From: Brachybacterium sp042666875
GTDB lineage: Bacteria > Actinomycetota > Actinomycetes > Actinomycetales > Dermabacteraceae
DNA length: 64,000 bases
Assembly: GCF_042666875.1 (NCBI RefSeq)
Contig: NZ_JBHTCX010000003.1
Location: 62,001-126,000 of the forward strand
Reading direction: 5' to 3'
A model generated the notes under the pieces. It had not been told where the DNA came from. It made no database searches and saw only the letters and a list, made by a program, of their open reading frames with translations. Each line of letters opens with the position of its first letter. Position 1 is the stretch's first letter. Below, piece after piece: positions 7,043-15,468 of this stretch. The translations under genes and the position numbers were made by a program.

Positions 7043-9079
7043 TCAGCCCGTGATGTCGTACTTGGCGAGGCGCCGGGTGTCGCCGGAGCTCTGGAGTTCC
7101 AGCAGCTGGGCGTAGATGCCCCCGGTCTCGGCGAGCTCGGACGGGGAGCCGATCTCGTCGATGACGCCTTCGCGCAGGGTGATGATGCGATCCACCTCGG
7201 CGATCGTGGACAGGCGGTGGGCGATGATCAGCGAGGTGCGGCCGGCCATCAGTTCGTCCAGGCCCTTCTGCACCTGGATCTCCGCCTTCGTGTCCAGCGC
7301 CGAGGTGGCCTCGTCGAGGACCAGCACGGGGGCGTCCTTGAGGATCGCGCGGGCCACGGCGATGCGCTGGCGCTGACCGCCGGAGAGCTTCAGGCCGCGT
7401 TCGCCGATCACCTGCTGGTAGCCCTCGGGGAAGCGACGGATGAAGGCGTCGGCGTTGGCGCGGCGGGCGGCCTCGCGGACCTCCTCCTCGCTCGCCTCGG
7501 GGCGACCGTAGGCGATGTTCTCCTGGATCGTGCCGGAGAAGAGGGAGGCGTCCTGGAAGACGACGCCGATGTGGGCGCGCAGCTGGTCCAGGGGCAGGTC
7601 GGCGCTGGGGTGGCCGATCACCTCGATGCTGCCGGTGCGCGGCTCGTACAGTCCCAGCAACAGGTTCACGATGGTGGACTTGCCGCCTCCGGATTCGCTG
7701 ACCAGCGCGATCTTCTCGCCGGGCTCGATGTGGAAGCCGATCCCGTGCAGCACGTCCTCGCCGTCCTCGTAGGCGAAGCTGACGTCCTCGAAGGCGACCA
7801 CGGGCGCGCCGGGCACCGGCTCGATCAGCGGGGACTCGGTGAGCGTGGCGACGGCGGAACCGGCCGCGGGAGCAGAGCTGGGACCAGAGGCGGAACCGGC
7901 CGCGGGAGCAGAGCTGGAACCCGAGGCGGAACCGGCCGCGGGAGCAGAGCTGGAACCCGAGGCGGACCCGTCGGCGGGAGCAGAGCTGGAACCCGATGCG
8001 CCGGCACCGACGAGCATCGGGGCCTCGGCCGCCCGCCCGTCGGCCGAACCGGCGTCCGGGGCATCGGCCGGGCGTGCAGCCATCACGGCGGCGGTGCGCG
8101 GATCGACGGGGGTCTCCATCACCCGGAAGTAGTCCTTGGAGCCCGCGATCGCGCGCTGCGCGGAGTCGATCACGAAGCTCATCGACTCCACCGGTGCTTT
8201 GGCCATGGTCATCAGCTGGACCAGCAGCACCATCTCACCGAGGGAGAACTGACCCTGGACGGTGCGCACGAAGATGATCGCGTAGATGCCGAAGAAGATG
8301 AGGTTCAGGAACGCACGGCGGATGATGTCCATCCGGTGCCAGTGCGAGGACTGCTCCCGGGTGGTGGCGTCGGTGGAGCGGAAGCGACGGGAGAAGTCCG
8401 CCAGTTCCCCGCGCTCGCGCACGAACGACTTCACCACGCGGATCTGCCCGACCACCTCCGCGAAACGGCCGGAGGCGATATCGACCTGCTCGTTCTTCTC
8501 CCCCTCGAGACGCTGCCATTTCACCGACGTCAGCGAGGTCAGCCACACGTAGACCGGGAAGACGATCAGCAGCAGCAGCGCCAGCGGCCAGGCGTACCAG
8601 GCGCTGATCACGAGGACGGCGAAGGTCGTGATCAGCATCGACGCGAAGTTGTTCGACATCATCTTCACGAAGTTCGTGATCTCGGTGATCGACCTGTTCA
8701 GCCGAGCCACGATGGTGCCGGTCACCTCGCCGTCGAACCAGCGCTGGGGCAGGTGGAGCAGCTTGTCGTAGTAGCGCACCGAGAGGATGGTGCGCATCCG
8801 GTTGCTCATCACGTCGCCGAACCAGCCGCCGACGTTGGAGACCACGGTGTTGGCCAGCTCGGCCAGCAGCACCGCGCCGGCGATCAGCAGGACGGTGCGC
8901 ACAGCGGTGCCGGTGGGCGTCTCCCCGTTGACGGCGGAGGCGACGGTGTCGGTCGCGTTCCCGATCAGGAACGGCACCACCAGTCCGGCGACCGCGGTGA
9001 GGACCGAGGCGAGGATGACCGCGGCGTACAGAGGGGCGAGGGAGCGGGTGAAACGGATGATGCGCAGGAGGGACGACAC
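7043..9079 (-). CDS. ABC transporter, fused permease and ATPase (exporter type)
   Basis: A 678-residue half-exporter. The N-terminal ABC_membrane domain (about residues 10-310) has six membrane segments; the ATPase domain follows with Walker A SESGGGKST (about 475-483; the usual second glycine position is serine-glutamate), signature LSGGQRQRIAVARA and Walker B VLVLDEATSALD, then the H-loop IIAHRLST. Between the two lies an unusual Ala/Ser/Gly/Pro-rich linker of four 12-residue repeats. It begins with GTG; TAGGCT ends six bases upstream, so the message is probably leaderless. The substrate is unknown and the partner is probably itself (homodimer). Confidence 0.92.
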   Translation of the reverse strand: MSSLLRIIRFTRSLAPLYAAVILASVLTAVAGLVVPFLIGNATDTVASAVNGETPTGTAVRTVLLIAGAVLLAELANTVVSNVGGWFGDVMSNRMRTILSVRYYDKLLHLPQRWFDGEVTGTIVARLNRSITEITNFVKMMSNNFASMLITTFAVLVISAWYAWPLALLLLIVFPVYVWLTSLTSVKWQRLEGEKNEQVDIASGRFAEVVGQIRVVKSFVRERGELADFSRRFRSTDATTREQSSHWHRMDIIRRAFLNLIFFGIYAIIFVRTVQGQFSLGEMVLLVQLMTMAKAPVESMSFVIDSAQRAIAGSKDYFRVMETPVDPRTAAVMAARPADAPDAGSADGRAAEAPMLVGAGASGSSSAPADGSASGSSSAPAAGSASGSSSAPAAGSASGPSSAPAAGSAVATLTESPLIEPVPGAPVVAFEDVSFAYEDGEDVLHGIGFHIEPGEKIALVSESGGGKSTIVNLLLGLYEPRTGSIEVIGHPSADLPLDQLRAHIGVVFQDASLFSGTIQENIAYGRPEASEEEVREAARRANADAFIRRFPEGYQQVIGERGLKLSGGQRQRIAVARAILKDAPVLVLDEATSALDTKAEIQVQKGLDELMAGRTSLIIAHRLSTIAEVDRIITLREGVIDEIGSPSELAETGGIYAQLLELQSSGDTRRLAKYDITG
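7854..7997 (-). repeat. Four tandem 36-bp units coding a 12-residue linker repeat
   Basis: Units lie at 7854-7889, 7890-7925, 7926-7961 and 7962-7997 in phase with the ABC exporter gene. Each encodes a variant of GSSSAPAAGSAS. Units two and three are almost identical at the nucleotide level, which points to recent duplication by slippage. The repeats form a flexible linker between the permease and ATPase domains. Confidence 0.85.
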
Positions 9080-9085
9080 CCTTCC

Positions 9086-9091
9086 AGCCTA
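9086..9091 (-). promoter_or_regulatory. Candidate -10 of leaderless ABC exporter gene
   Basis: On the minus strand TAGGCT is followed by six bases (GGAAGG) and then the GTG start at 9079. The rest of the 200-base gap (9080-9279) contains GGATCC-flanked direct repeats but no recognisable gene. Confidence 0.5.
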
Positions 9092-9279
9092 TGTCGCCGA
9101 CCCCGACGAGCCCACTGGATTCCGCCCCGAGCTGAGCAGAACGCGACCGCGGGATCCGCGAGGTTGTTGGTATGGGTGCCCGGATCCAACCGACTCACGG
9201 ATCCCGGGGCGCTCCGGCGTGAGGAGGCGGCTGCCACGTGCGAGCGGGGACGGCCCGGAACGTGCGACGTGGCCGCGCC

Positions 9280-10206
9280 TCAGTCCGTCTTGGGGCCGAC
9301 GACGCCCAGCAGCACCCCGACCGAGCTCTTCTCCCCCGCCCGGCGCCGCCGGGCCAGGCCGGTGACCAGGGCATAGGGCACGAGCATCACGAAGCCCACG
9401 GCGCTGAGCAGGAGGATCGCGATGGTCACCGAATCGGTGACGCCGTCGGAGCGGGCCACCAGCAGGGCGGCGGCGATGTTGCGCTGGCTGGAGAGGATCG
9501 CGGGCCCGTCGGGCACCGTCAGCACGTCCCCGGCGAGATCGCCGGCGACCCGGCCGGCGACGAAGGCCAGCGCCACCAGGCCCGCGGCGACCAGAAGCAC
9601 CGGGGAGAGGATCAGCCGCAGCACCAGGGCGGAGTTGGAGCCGAAACCGGAGAGGAACATCAGCACCGCGGCGACGGCGGCGACCGTGCCTGCGGTGCGC
9701 GCGAATCTGTCGGCGTGGTGCGGGAAGACCGCAGCGATGGCGATACCGGCGATCATCGGGGAGAGCATCGTGCCCAGCAGCAGCCGCGCCACGGCCCAGC
9801 CGTCGACCTCGATGTCCTGCAGGAGCAGCGGCACCACCAGCGGCATGAAGACGATCGAGCCGAGCAGCAGCACCGCCATCGGCCCGGCGGTCTCGCCGTA
9901 GGGGATGCGGGCCATCGCTCCCAGCTGCAGGACGAACGGCGCGCCCGCCGCGCACAGGGCGATCACGAAGCCCTCGCCGGTGTGGTGGGGCAGCAGCCCG
10001 TTCAGCAGCCAGACGATCAGCGTGCCCACCGCCGGGATCACCACGAAGTTGGCGCCGAGCACGGAGAAGACGGTGCGCCGGTCCCGCATCTGGAGGGCGA
10101 AGGCGCGCAGCGGCGTGCGCAGACCCATGGACAGCATCGACGCGATCGCGAATGCGGGGACGCTGACGTCGATCAGCAGACTCAGCAGGGATCCGATCGT
10201 GTGCAC
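9280..10206 (-). CDS. SBF/BASS-family transporter
   Basis: A protein of about 308 residues with nine to ten hydrophobic segments, of the bile acid:sodium symporter fold. LCAAGAPFVLQLGAM (about residues 85-99) and the late SSQRNIAAALLVARSD (about 245-260) correspond to the two conserved crossover regions. Substrate unknown. Two adjacent GTG codons could start it; I choose the second (10206) because TAACCT lies exactly six bases before it, the spacing seen at other leaderless starts here. It stands alone between the ABC exporter and the response regulator, both on the same strand. Confidence 0.8.
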   Translation of the reverse strand: MHTIGSLLSLLIDVSVPAFAIASMLSMGLRTPLRAFALQMRDRRTVFSVLGANFVVIPAVGTLIVWLLNGLLPHHTGEGFVIALCAAGAPFVLQLGAMARIPYGETAGPMAVLLLGSIVFMPLVVPLLLQDIEVDGWAVARLLLGTMLSPMIAGIAIAAVFPHHADRFARTAGTVAAVAAVLMFLSGFGSNSALVLRLILSPVLLVAAGLVALAFVAGRVAGDLAGDVLTVPDGPAILSSQRNIAAALLVARSDGVTDSVTIAILLLSAVGFVMLVPYALVTGLARRRRAGEKSSVGVLLGVVGPKTD

Positions 10207-10212
10207 CACGAA

Positions 10213-10218
10213 AGGTTA
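10213..10218 (-). promoter_or_regulatory. Candidate -10 of leaderless SBF transporter gene
   Basis: TAACCT on the minus strand, separated by six bases from the GTG at 10206. No ribosome-binding site is visible at either GTG, which supports a leaderless message. Confidence 0.45.
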
Positions 10219-10239
10219 CGCGCGCACGGCGCGTGATGG

Positions 10240-10878
10240 TCAGATCCAGCCATTGTCCGAGGCGGTCCTCACGGCCTCGGCGCGGCTGCTGACCCCGAGC
10301 TTGCCGATCGCGGCGGAGACGTGGTTGCGCACGGTGCCCTCGCTGAGGAACAGGGTGGCGGCGATCTGCGCGGTGCCGGCGCCGGTGGCGGCGGACTGCA
10401 GCACCTCGGTCTCCTTCGGGGTCAGCGGGCTGGGGCCGACGGCGAGGGACTGCGCGGCCAGTTCGGGGTCGACCACCCGCAGCCCCTGGTCGACGCGGCG
10501 GATCGCGTCCACCAGCCGCTCGACGGGGGTGTCCTTGACCATGAAGCCCTGGGCCCCGGCCTCCATGGTGCGGCGCAGGTACCCGGCGCGACCGAACGTG
10601 GTCAGCACGATGATGCGGGGGCCGGTGCCAGGTGCTTCCCGCAGCGCCTCGGCGACGGCGATGCCGTCCTCGGGGCCGGGCGTACCGTCGGCCGAGGCGC
10701 CGGCAGGCATCTGCACATCCAGCAGCAGCACGTCGGGGCGGTGCTCGGCCACGGCCGCGAGGGTGCTCGCCCCGTCGGCCGCTTCACCGACCACCTCCAG
10801 GTCCGGTTCCAGGCGCAGCAGAGCGACCAGGCCCGAGCGCAGGATCGACTGGTCGTCGGCAACCACGAGCCGGATCAT
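10240..10878 (-). CDS. NarL/LuxR-type response regulator
   Basis: A 212-residue regulator. The receiver domain has acidic residues D8/D9, the phosphoacceptor D54 (LLLDVQMP) and the conserved lysine K115 (FMVKDTP). A Gly/Pro-rich insertion of about ten residues (GASADGTPGPEDG) follows the phosphorylation loop, where family members normally have a short MPGMDG turn. The C-terminal LuxR helix-turn-helix is LTPKETEVLQSAATG ... SEGTVRNHVSAAIGKLG. Its ATG overlaps the stop of the histidine kinase gene by four bases. It likely controls the adjacent ABC-2 export genes, like DesR/LiaR systems. Confidence 0.93.
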   Translation of the reverse strand: MIRLVVADDQSILRSGLVALLRLEPDLEVVGEAADGASTLAAVAEHRPDVLLLDVQMPAGASADGTPGPEDGIAVAEALREAPGTGPRIIVLTTFGRAGYLRRTMEAGAQGFMVKDTPVERLVDAIRRVDQGLRVVDPELAAQSLAVGPSPLTPKETEVLQSAATGAGTAQIAATLFLSEGTVRNHVSAAIGKLGVSSRAEAVRTASDNGWI

Positions 10879-12050
10879 GCCGCCTCCCCCATGGTCACTG
10901 CCCCCATGGTCGCGGTCAGCCGGGTGCCGCCCTCTCCGGAGTCGACGTCCAGGTGCCCGCCGGCGATGGCGACACGGGCCTCGAGGCCCTGCAGCCCGGA
11001 GCGGCGGGCGGTCTCCGGGAAGCCGGTGCCGTTGTCGCTGACGCTCACCGAGTTCTCGTCCACCGCGATCGTGGCGCGGGTGGCGCCGGAGTGGCGCACG
11101 ATGTTGGTCACGCCCTCGCGGATGACGTAGCCGAACAGTTCGGCGCGCTCGTCAGGCAGCGGCGGCAGCGCCGTCGGGACCTCGGCCTGGATGCCGACGG
11201 TGGCGAGCACGGAACGGGCCGAGGCGATCTCGGAGGCGGCGCGCACGGCCTGCATCCCGCTGGCGGTGGCGCGGACGTCGGACAGCGCCTGACGGACGGT
11301 GTCCTCGATGTGCACCAGTTGCTCGCGGGCGGCCTCGGGGTCGCTCTCCAGCAGCCGGCGCGCCAGCTGGGCGGAGATGGTCAGCGAGGTCAGGGAGTGG
11401 CCGAGCAGGTCGTGGAGGTCGCGGCCGATGCGCTCGCGCTCCGCGGCGACGGCGAGCACGGCGTTGCGCTGCTGGGCCGCCTCGAGCTCTTCCTGCAGCA
11501 TCTGCTGGCGGATGCCGTAGCCGATCCCCCAGGCCATCACCATCCCCATGATCGCGAGCCCCGCCGCGACGTACTCCCCCACGGCGATCGCGGTGGAGCC
11601 GACCAGAATGCACATCACCACCATGGAGGGCACGGCCCACCGCCACGGCAGCAGCAGCACGTGCGTCATCGCCTGGAACATCACCATGTACAGCACGTAC
11701 ACGCCGAGGATCGGCACGAGCACCAGCAGCAGCCCCGTGCACACCGCGAACCACGCCAGCCGCACCCGCTGGGGGTAGAGGCCGACGCCGGTGGCGTACA
11801 TGAACAGCGCTGCGTAGACCATGAGCAGCAGCGTCACGGCCGCGGCGCGCGGCCCGGGGCCGTCGATCCAGGCCATGACGATGGGGACGGCGGTGAACAT
11901 CACCGGAGGCAGCGCGAAGGGCAGCCCACCGGAGTCGACGGCCGCCCGGTGTATCGCGCGCGGCGTCAGGGGCCGGGCGGCGGCCTCGCTCTCGCTGCCG
12001 CGCGCCCAGGATCCCCAGCTCGGCGCCTCGGTGGTCTCCATGCGGGCCAT
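10875..12050 (-). CDS. DesK-like sensor histidine kinase
   Basis: About 391 residues. Five or six membrane segments occupy residues 35-180. A HisKA_3 dimerisation domain carries the phosphoacceptor histidine in ERERIGRDLHDLLGHSLTSL (about 208-227), and the HATPase domain has an N-box NIVRHSGATRATI and G-box VSDNGTGFPE. This family autophosphorylates and donates phosphate to NarL-type regulators, here the overlapping gene. The start is uncertain: the ATG at 12050 is preceded by GAGGTGG at about 11 bases, while a GTG at 12065 follows the upstream stop by one base. The lack of a large extracellular domain suggests sensing within the membrane. Confidence 0.92.
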   Translation of the reverse strand: MARMETTEAPSWGSWARGSESEAAARPLTPRAIHRAAVDSGGLPFALPPVMFTAVPIVMAWIDGPGPRAAAVTLLLMVYAALFMYATGVGLYPQRVRLAWFAVCTGLLLVLVPILGVYVLYMVMFQAMTHVLLLPWRWAVPSMVVMCILVGSTAIAVGEYVAAGLAIMGMVMAWGIGYGIRQQMLQEELEAAQQRNAVLAVAAERERIGRDLHDLLGHSLTSLTISAQLARRLLESDPEAAREQLVHIEDTVRQALSDVRATASGMQAVRAASEIASARSVLATVGIQAEVPTALPPLPDERAELFGYVIREGVTNIVRHSGATRATIAVDENSVSVSDNGTGFPETARRSGLQGLEARVAIAGGHLDVDSGEGGTRLTATMGAVTMGEAA

Positions 12051-12066
12051 TGTGTCAGCGGCCACC

Positions 12067-12855
12067 TCAGCGGCGGGTCAGGCCCACGGCCCGGGTCATG
12101 CTCACCGCGCACAGCACCGCCAGCACCACGGTCCAGGCGCCGATCACCAGCAGCCCGGTCACCGGCAGGTCGCCTCCGTACAGGGTCCATTCGCCGAGGC
12201 TGGAAATCCAGTAGGTCGGCAGTGCGCGACCGAAGTCCTGCATCCACTGCGGGAACATCTCCAGCGGCATCCACAGCCCGCCGAAGATCGCCATCGCCAT
12301 CATGGTGACCACGCCGCCGGCCATCGCAGCGCCGCCCTTGAGGACCATGCCCAGCACCAGTCCGATCAGGATGGTGGGCAGCAGTCCCAGCCACAGCACG
12401 GCCAGGGTCGCCAGGAGCGGGCCGACGGCCGTCTCGACGCCGGTGACGGCCCCGACCAGGCCCACGGCGATCAGCGCAGGGACGATCACGGCGCTGGCGG
12501 CCATCACGGAGCCGACCAGGAACGAGCGCGGAGACAGCCCGGCCACGATCAGCTGGCGCAGGAATCCGTTGCGCTGGTCCTCCTGGATCTGGGTGCCGGC
12601 GGTGACGGCGGCGCCGAGCCCGCCGTAGGCGGCCATGTTGATCATGACCATGCCGCGGGCCTGGCCGCCGTCCATGTCCCCGAGCATCATCGAGAACAGC
12701 AGGTACATGCCGACCGGCAGGGCGATGGTGAAGACCATGAAGATGACGTTGCTGACGGTCATGCGGGTGGTGTGCAGCGCGTAGCGCACGGTGCGGGTGG
12801 CCGCCGACGGGACGGCCGAGGCGCGGACGGGGAGCGTGGGGGCTGCGGTGCTCAT
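12067..12855 (-). CDS. ABC-2 type transporter permease
   Basis: A 262-residue membrane protein with six predicted spans. It has the ABC-2 layout of exporter permeases: an N-terminal span after a basic tail, a cytoplasmic loop with QEDQRNGFLRQLIVAGLSPRS (coupling helix), and a final span before a short basic C-terminus. The start ATG overlaps the stop of the ATPase gene (12852-13841). With that gene it would form an efflux pump controlled by the downstream two-component system, as in bacitracin- or lipid-stress exporters. The cargo is not evident. Confidence 0.9.
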   Translation of the reverse strand: MSTAAPTLPVRASAVPSAATRTVRYALHTTRMTVSNVIFMVFTIALPVGMYLLFSMMLGDMDGGQARGMVMINMAAYGGLGAAVTAGTQIQEDQRNGFLRQLIVAGLSPRSFLVGSVMAASAVIVPALIAVGLVGAVTGVETAVGPLLATLAVLWLGLLPTILIGLVLGMVLKGGAAMAGGVVTMMAMAIFGGLWMPLEMFPQWMQDFGRALPTYWISSLGEWTLYGGDLPVTGLLVIGAWTVVLAVLCAVSMTRAVGLTRR

Positions 12856-13841
12856 CGCTGGGCTCCTTCGGGATCATCGGGGTCCGTGTGGTCGGTGATG
12901 TGCAGGAACGCCTCCTCGAGGCCGGGCGCGGAGACCAGCACCTCGTGGACGTCCTCGGCGAGGGGGCCCGTGAACAGGGCGGCCAGTGCCGCGTCGGAAT
13001 CCGAGCAGACCGCGCGGACCCGCCCGGGGTCGGTCTCGTCGACCCCCGCGCTCTCGACGCCGGGCAGCTGCGCGAGCTGCTCGGGCCCGGCGCCGCGGAG
13101 GGTGATCACGCGGCCGGCGACGATCGCGCTGATCTCGGCTCCGGTGCCGTCGGCGACGACGTGTCCGCGGTCCATGACGACCACGCGGGCGGCTTCCCGC
13201 TCGGCCTCCTCGAGGTGATGGGTGGCGAAGACGATGGTGCGGCCGGTGGCGGCGACGGCGCGCATCTGGTCCCAGAAGGCGCGGCGGGCGCCGACGTCCA
13301 TGCCCACGGTGGGCTCGTCCAGCAGCAGCACCTGCGGGTCGCCGAGCAGCGCGATCGCGAAACGGACCCGCTGCGCCTCGCCGCCGGAGAGGGCGCCGAT
13401 GCGGCGCGTGAGGAGATCGCCGACGGCGGCCTGCTCGACCGCGTCGGCCAGCGGCATGGGGTGGGCCTGGAGGGCGTGCAGCATCTGCAGCATCGCCCGC
13501 ACCTTCTGGTCCGGCAGCAGCGCCCCGGCCTGGAGCATGGCGCCGATCAGCCCGGTGCGGGTGGCGGTGACGGGGTCGGCGCCGAGGACCCTGACCGCCC
13601 CGGTGTCGGGACCGGCCAGGCCCACCATCATCTCCATGGCGGTGGACTTGCCGGCGCCGTTGGGGCCCAGCAGCGCGACGATCTCGCCGTGACCGATCTC
13701 GAGGTCGAGGTCCTGGACGGCGCGGACCTGGCCGTAGTGCTTGGTGACGCCGCGCAGGCTGATGGCGGCGGCGGGAGGGGGCTCGTGCGGTGCACGGCCG
13801 GGGGCGGGAGCAGTGGGGCCGGGAGCGGTCGTGGTGTTCAT
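12852..13841 (-). CDS. ABC transporter ATP-binding protein
   Basis: A 329-residue ATPase. Walker A is LLGPNGAGKST (about residues 57-67), the Q-loop AMLQAG, signature LSGGEAQRVRFA (about 150), Walker B VLLLDEPTVGMD (about 172-183) and the switch histidine in FATHHLEEAE. The C-terminal 90 residues form the extension typical of DrrA/NatA-type exporters. A Pro/Ala-rich tail precedes the domain. It is the first gene of a four-gene minus-strand operon (ATPase, permease, kinase, regulator) joined by ATGA-type overlaps and is divergent from the amidohydrolase gene. Confidence 0.93.
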   Translation of the reverse strand: MNTTTAPGPTAPAPGRAPHEPPPAAAISLRGVTKHYGQVRAVQDLDLEIGHGEIVALLGPNGAGKSTAMEMMVGLAGPDTGAVRVLGADPVTATRTGLIGAMLQAGALLPDQKVRAMLQMLHALQAHPMPLADAVEQAAVGDLLTRRIGALSGGEAQRVRFAIALLGDPQVLLLDEPTVGMDVGARRAFWDQMRAVAATGRTIVFATHHLEEAEREAARVVVMDRGHVVADGTGAEISAIVAGRVITLRGAGPEQLAQLPGVESAGVDETDPGRVRAVCSDSDAALAALFTGPLAEDVHEVLVSAPGLEEAFLHITDHTDPDDPEGAQR

Positions 13842-13926
13842 GGCAGCGAGTCTTGCGAGCCTCGGCCCCCGGTCCCAGACCCTGCGATCATCCTCGACCC
13901 ATGACAGTCGTCATGGCGCGGGGAGC

Positions 13927-13932
13927 TACGCT
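13927..13932 (+). promoter_or_regulatory. Candidate -10 of leaderless amidohydrolase gene
   Basis: TACGCT followed by exactly six bases and the GTG start at 13939. No Shine-Dalgarno sequence is present. Confidence 0.5.
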
Positions 13933-13938
13933 GGATCG

Positions 13939-15450
13939 GTGCTGATCAGACAGGTGCGGCCCCTGGATGCCGCCTCCGGCGAGGTCCCGGCCCGGCCGGT
14001 GGACCTGCGCGTTCGTGACGGCGTGATCACCGAGGTGGCCGCCGAGCTGACCCGCTCCCCCGGGGAGGAGGTCCTCGAGGGCGGCGGGGCGCCGGCGATC
14101 CCCGGCCTGTGGGACCAGCATGTCCACACAGGTCAGCTCGCCCAGGCGCACTCCCGCCTCGACACCAGCGGTGCCGGGAGCGTCGGCGTGATCCTCGAGC
14201 TGGTCCGGCGCGAGCTCGGGCGCCGCCGCGAGACCGGCACCGATCCTCGACAGGCGCTGATCGGATTCGGCCACCGGCTGATCGACTTCGCGGTGCCGCC
14301 GACGGTGCCGGCGCTGGACGAGGCCACCGGCCCTGTGCCGACCGTGCTGATCGGCGGCGACGCCCACCACGCCTGGCTGAACTCCGCGGCGCTGGAGCTG
14401 CTGGGGCTCCCGGCGCGGGACGGAATCGTCGCCGAGGACGAGTGGTTCGACCTCGCCCCGCAGCTGACAGCGCTGCCCGGCGTCGCCGAGTCCTTCGCCA
14501 CCGGCGCGGCGATGATGCAGCGGCAGGCGCTCCAGCGCGGCGTCGTCGGCCTGGTCGACATGGAATGGGGGCGGCCCTGGCTCGAGTGGCCAGCCCGCTC
14601 TCCCCGGTTGCGGGTGCGCACCGCCGTGTACATCGCCGAGCTCGAGAACGCTCCGGGGCCGACGGGCACCGTGCTCGACGAGACCGGACTGGTGAGGATG
14701 GGCCCGCTGAAGGTGATCGTCGACGGCGCGCTGGGCTCCCATTCCGCCTACACCCGCGAGGCCTATACCGACGGGCACGGGTACGCCGGCCGCGGCGTGC
14801 TCAGCGTCGGCCCCGAGCAGCTCACCGCGGCACTGGCCCGGGCGAAGGCGCTGGGGCTGACGGCCGCGATCCACGCGATCGGGGACGCCGCCGCCGCGGT
14901 CGCCCTCGACGCCGTCGAGCAGGTCGGCATCGCCGCCCGCATCGAGCACGCGCAGATGCTCACCGACCGCGACGTGGCGCGGATGGCGGCCCTGGGAGTG
15001 ACGGCCTCGGTCCAGCCCGCGCACCTGCTCGAGGACCGGGACGTCACCGAGAACCTGTGGCCCGGACGCGGTGGCGAGGCCTTCCGGCTGCGGGACCTGC
15101 TGGAGGCCGGCGTCCCGCTGGCGCTGGGGTCCGACGCCCCCGTGGCGCCGCTGGATCCGTGGCTGGCGATGGCCGCCGCCGTCCACCGCAGCGCCGACGA
15201 GCGCGAGGGCTGGCACCCTGAGCAGCAGCTGCAGCCGCTCGAGGCTCTTGCCGCCTCGACCGACGGGATCACGGCCCTGCGCGCGGGCGGCCCCGGAGAC
15301 GTGGTGCTGCTGGCCGAGGATCCCTTCGCCGACGTGCCGCTCGGGCCCGACGGGCTCATGGTCGACACCGCGGCGCGCGAGGCGGCGGAGAAGCTGCGGG
15401 CCGCGGAGGTCCTGGCGACCGTCGTCGGCGGGACGATCGGCACGAGCTGA
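13939..15450 (+). CDS. Amidohydrolase (YtcJ/Amidohydro_3 family)
   Basis: A 503-residue metal-dependent hydrolase. The first metal site is IPGLWDQHVHTGQ (about residues 53-65), with the HxH pair; a candidate metal-bridging or charged residue lies in LKVIVDGALGSHSAYTREAY (about 256-275), another histidine in LTAAIHAIGDAA (about 310-321), an EHAQML motif follows, and the final Asp is in LALGSDAPVAPLDPW. These are the hallmarks of the Amidohydro_3 subfamily, whose members act on exocyclic amide or formyl groups; the substrate is unknown. The GTG start is chosen because the conserved fold begins there and a TACGCT box lies six bases upstream; an in-frame extension to 13741 overlaps the divergent ABC gene. 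Confidence 0.9.
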   Translation: MLIRQVRPLDAASGEVPARPVDLRVRDGVITEVAAELTRSPGEEVLEGGGAPAIPGLWDQHVHTGQLAQAHSRLDTSGAGSVGVILELVRRELGRRRETGTDPRQALIGFGHRLIDFAVPPTVPALDEATGPVPTVLIGGDAHHAWLNSAALELLGLPARDGIVAEDEWFDLAPQLTALPGVAESFATGAAMMQRQALQRGVVGLVDMEWGRPWLEWPARSPRLRVRTAVYIAELENAPGPTGTVLDETGLVRMGPLKVIVDGALGSHSAYTREAYTDGHGYAGRGVLSVGPEQLTAALARAKALGLTAAIHAIGDAAAAVALDAVEQVGIAARIEHAQMLTDRDVARMAALGVTASVQPAHLLEDRDVTENLWPGRGGEAFRLRDLLEAGVPLALGSDAPVAPLDPWLAMAAAVHRSADEREGWHPEQQLQPLEALAASTDGITALRAGGPGDVVLLAEDPFADVPLGPDGLMVDTAAREAAEKLRAAEVLATVVGGTIGTS

Positions 15451-15468
15451 CCGAGCCGGCCGGGCCGG

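Noticed and set aside
6566..9376. Open frame of about 930 codons on the plus strand
   Set aside because: It covers the end of the SRPBCC gene and the antisense of the ABC exporter, and its Gly/Arg repeats mirror the exporter linker repeats.
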